Below are positions 63,025 through 64,000 of a DNA stretch of 64,000 nucleotides, piece by piece. A model generated the notes under the pieces. It searched no databases and was not told the DNA's origin. It was given only the letters and a program-made list of their open reading frames with translations. Positions within the stretch are counted from its first letter, which is position 1; each line of letters opens with the position of its first letter. The stretch covers positions 1-64,000 of the forward strand of contig JAVJVN010000001.1 in assembly GCA_040221055.1 (NCBI GenBank). The letters are read 5' to 3'. The position numbers and the translations under genes are program-made. Source of the DNA: Rhodothermales bacterium. Lineage in GTDB: Bacteria > Bacteroidota > Rhodothermia > Rhodothermales > UBA10348.

Positions 63025-63630
63025 TCATCCAGAATCCGCTGGTTTCAAGGAATCGTCAGGAACTGGAATTACTTCTTCTTGATCTTGGTTATCCCTGCGA
63101 TACTCTTCTTTTCGCTCTTTGTGACCGTAGCCTTCTGCACCTTTGTGATGCCAGCCACGCTCTCTTTCAATGTTTTTCGTTTCACTTCCTTCGCCATAAT
63201 CCGCCTGTGATCTTGGTTTCGTGAGGGTTAATCCGAGGACTAGTGAGGCAGTAATGCCAAGCCGGAAAAACCAAAGTACGCATTTATCAATCTTGGTAAG
63301 TCGAAGCTCTGTTCTTGATATGACTTTTGAGTACCTAGGGTCCACCTCAGCTCTGGTCTCCCTGGTGGCTGCACCTTTCGCCAATAACGCATTCAGCTTG
63401 TAAACAGTCAGAATCAGAAGTATTGCAGATCCAAATGCGCCCAAAATACTGATATATAGCCATTGTTGGAGTCGAGAGGTAGAGCCAATTGTAGACAGCA
63501 ATGTCACTACGATAGCAATACCACCAGCCGAAAGTGTCATGAGGCTTTTATCAAGCTCCATGCGGCTGCCAATGAATACGTCTAGGAAGGCTCCGAACAG
63601 AACATCGTCCCTTTTTCTTGAATTGGACAT
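63025..63630 (-). CDS. Membrane protein, unknown, at defence island edge
   Basis: The 201-aa product has a short cytoplasmic head, two helices (about 30-50 and 57-81), a cytoplasmic loop of about 35 residues, a third helix (about 117-138), and a hydrophilic highly charged tail rich in Lys, Glu and Arg. I do not recognise the family. Similar three-helix proteins with charged ends are frequent next to restriction and defence genes. It is transcribed toward the methylase operon but 370 bp away. Confidence 0.6.
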   Translation of the reverse strand: MSNSRKRDDVLFGAFLDVFIGSRMELDKSLMTLSAGGIAIVVTLLSTIGSTSRLQQWLYISILGAFGSAILLILTVYKLNALLAKGAATRETRAEVDPRYSKVISRTELRLTKIDKCVLWFFRLGITASLVLGLTLTKPRSQADYGEGSETKNIERERGWHHKGAEGYGHKERKEEYRRDNQDQEEVIPVPDDSLKPADSG

Positions 63631-63810
63631 AGATCTGAAATCGGATTCTGGATAACGGATATGCGGCGATCTGACGCCTACTTATCAGAAAGTAACTGGC
63701 CTCAGATCAGCACGCCAGAACTGCGAGTGCGCAAAATGTGCTTGGTATGTCGAAAACTAATTGCTTCCGACAGCACAGCGGCACCAATCAAAGGAGATGG
63801 AGACTGTTCT

Positions 63811-64000
63811 TTAACGCGACCCGATAATCACTTTATTCCTGGGTTCGATAATTTGTCCTTGAATTGGCTGCGAGTACACAGCCTGATTTACTCCGTTGAC
63901 GTCATACCCCTGACTTTCGAGGTAGGCTTTGATCTCCGTTGCAAATCTGAACGCTTCCGCGTCGCCCATTACTGCTGTCAGGTCCACAGGTTCTGATTTG
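63811..64000 (-). CDS. Partial gene at the right edge, C-terminal fragment
   Basis: The minus strand is open from the window edge to a TAA at 63811, encoding about 63 residues. They include MGDAEAFRFATEIKAYLES, then VNGVNQAVYSQ and IIGSR before the stop. The pattern looks like the end of a small protein family of unknown function. The start is outside the window unless the ATG near 63969 is used. Confidence 0.45.
   Translation of the reverse strand, partial: KSEPVDLTAVMGDAEAFRFATEIKAYLESQGYDVNGVNQAVYSQPIQGQIIEPRNKVIIGSR

Noticed and set aside
1-64000. CRISPR array, tRNA or rRNA genes
   Set aside because: No regularly spaced repeats, no T-loop-like GGTTCGA arms in cloverleaf context and no rRNA signatures were found by eye.

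Overview
The window is high-GC bacterial DNA, most likely from the Rhodothermales / Rhodothermota branch of Bacteroidota. Evidence: two secreted proteins end in a type IX secretion sorting domain (at 11949-13250 and 33692-35149), lipoproteins are numerous, the MacB/FtsX-type permeases, LytS/LytR pair and 6-bladed propeller lipoprotein are typical of the group, and the haem-copper enzyme at 29.3-33.7 kb resembles the eNOR type first characterised in Rhodothermus marinus. No rRNA, tRNA or CRISPR array was seen.

Left part, 0-19.6 kb: mostly housekeeping. In order: a strong intrinsic terminator, a lipoprotein hydrolase, an FtsX permease, QueD, a propeller lipoprotein with a small Cys-rich secreted peptide, an ABM-domain protein, glutamate dehydrogenase, a tight aroE-Rieske oxygenase-nadE-ruvA operon, a T9SS-exported propeller, MscS, an ExbB-like membrane protein, a LytS/LytR two-component pair, typA and rsgA.

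19.6-27.1 kb is a heavy-metal efflux operon: small periplasmic protein, CusC/B/A-like tripartite RND pump, P-II-like protein, CDF transporter. An orphan 'mobile mystery protein A' regulator and a GH20 hexosaminidase follow. 29.3-33.7 kb encodes a CuA-containing B-family haem-copper enzyme whose active-site Tyr position is Gln, with two membrane partners; nitric oxide reduction is more likely than oxygen reduction. 33.7-39.2 kb holds minus-strand exported and metabolic genes.

39.2-48.5 kb is accessory and partly decayed: a DUF2335 pair, a wrecked FtsX permease, a Fic protein with C-terminal winged helix, BrnT/BrnA-type toxin-antitoxin, a deleted second fic copy that kept its palindromic upstream site, and a Ser/Thr kinase with a propeller domain.

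48.5-63.6 kb reads as a defence island. It contains a lipase-like hydrolase, an IS3-family remnant, two fragments of a second kinase gene flanking a KTSC protein and a 1126-aa TM0106-type nuclease-helicase, then an AT-rich two-gene unit (dGTPase plus an archaeo-eukaryotic primase-like protein), a truncated nuclease-like protein, and a three-gene methylase/methylase/GIY-YIG-helicase system. The dGTPase-primase-like pair and the GIY-YIG-helicase system are the best candidates for undescribed biology. The evidence for both is motif-level reading only; no database search was possible.
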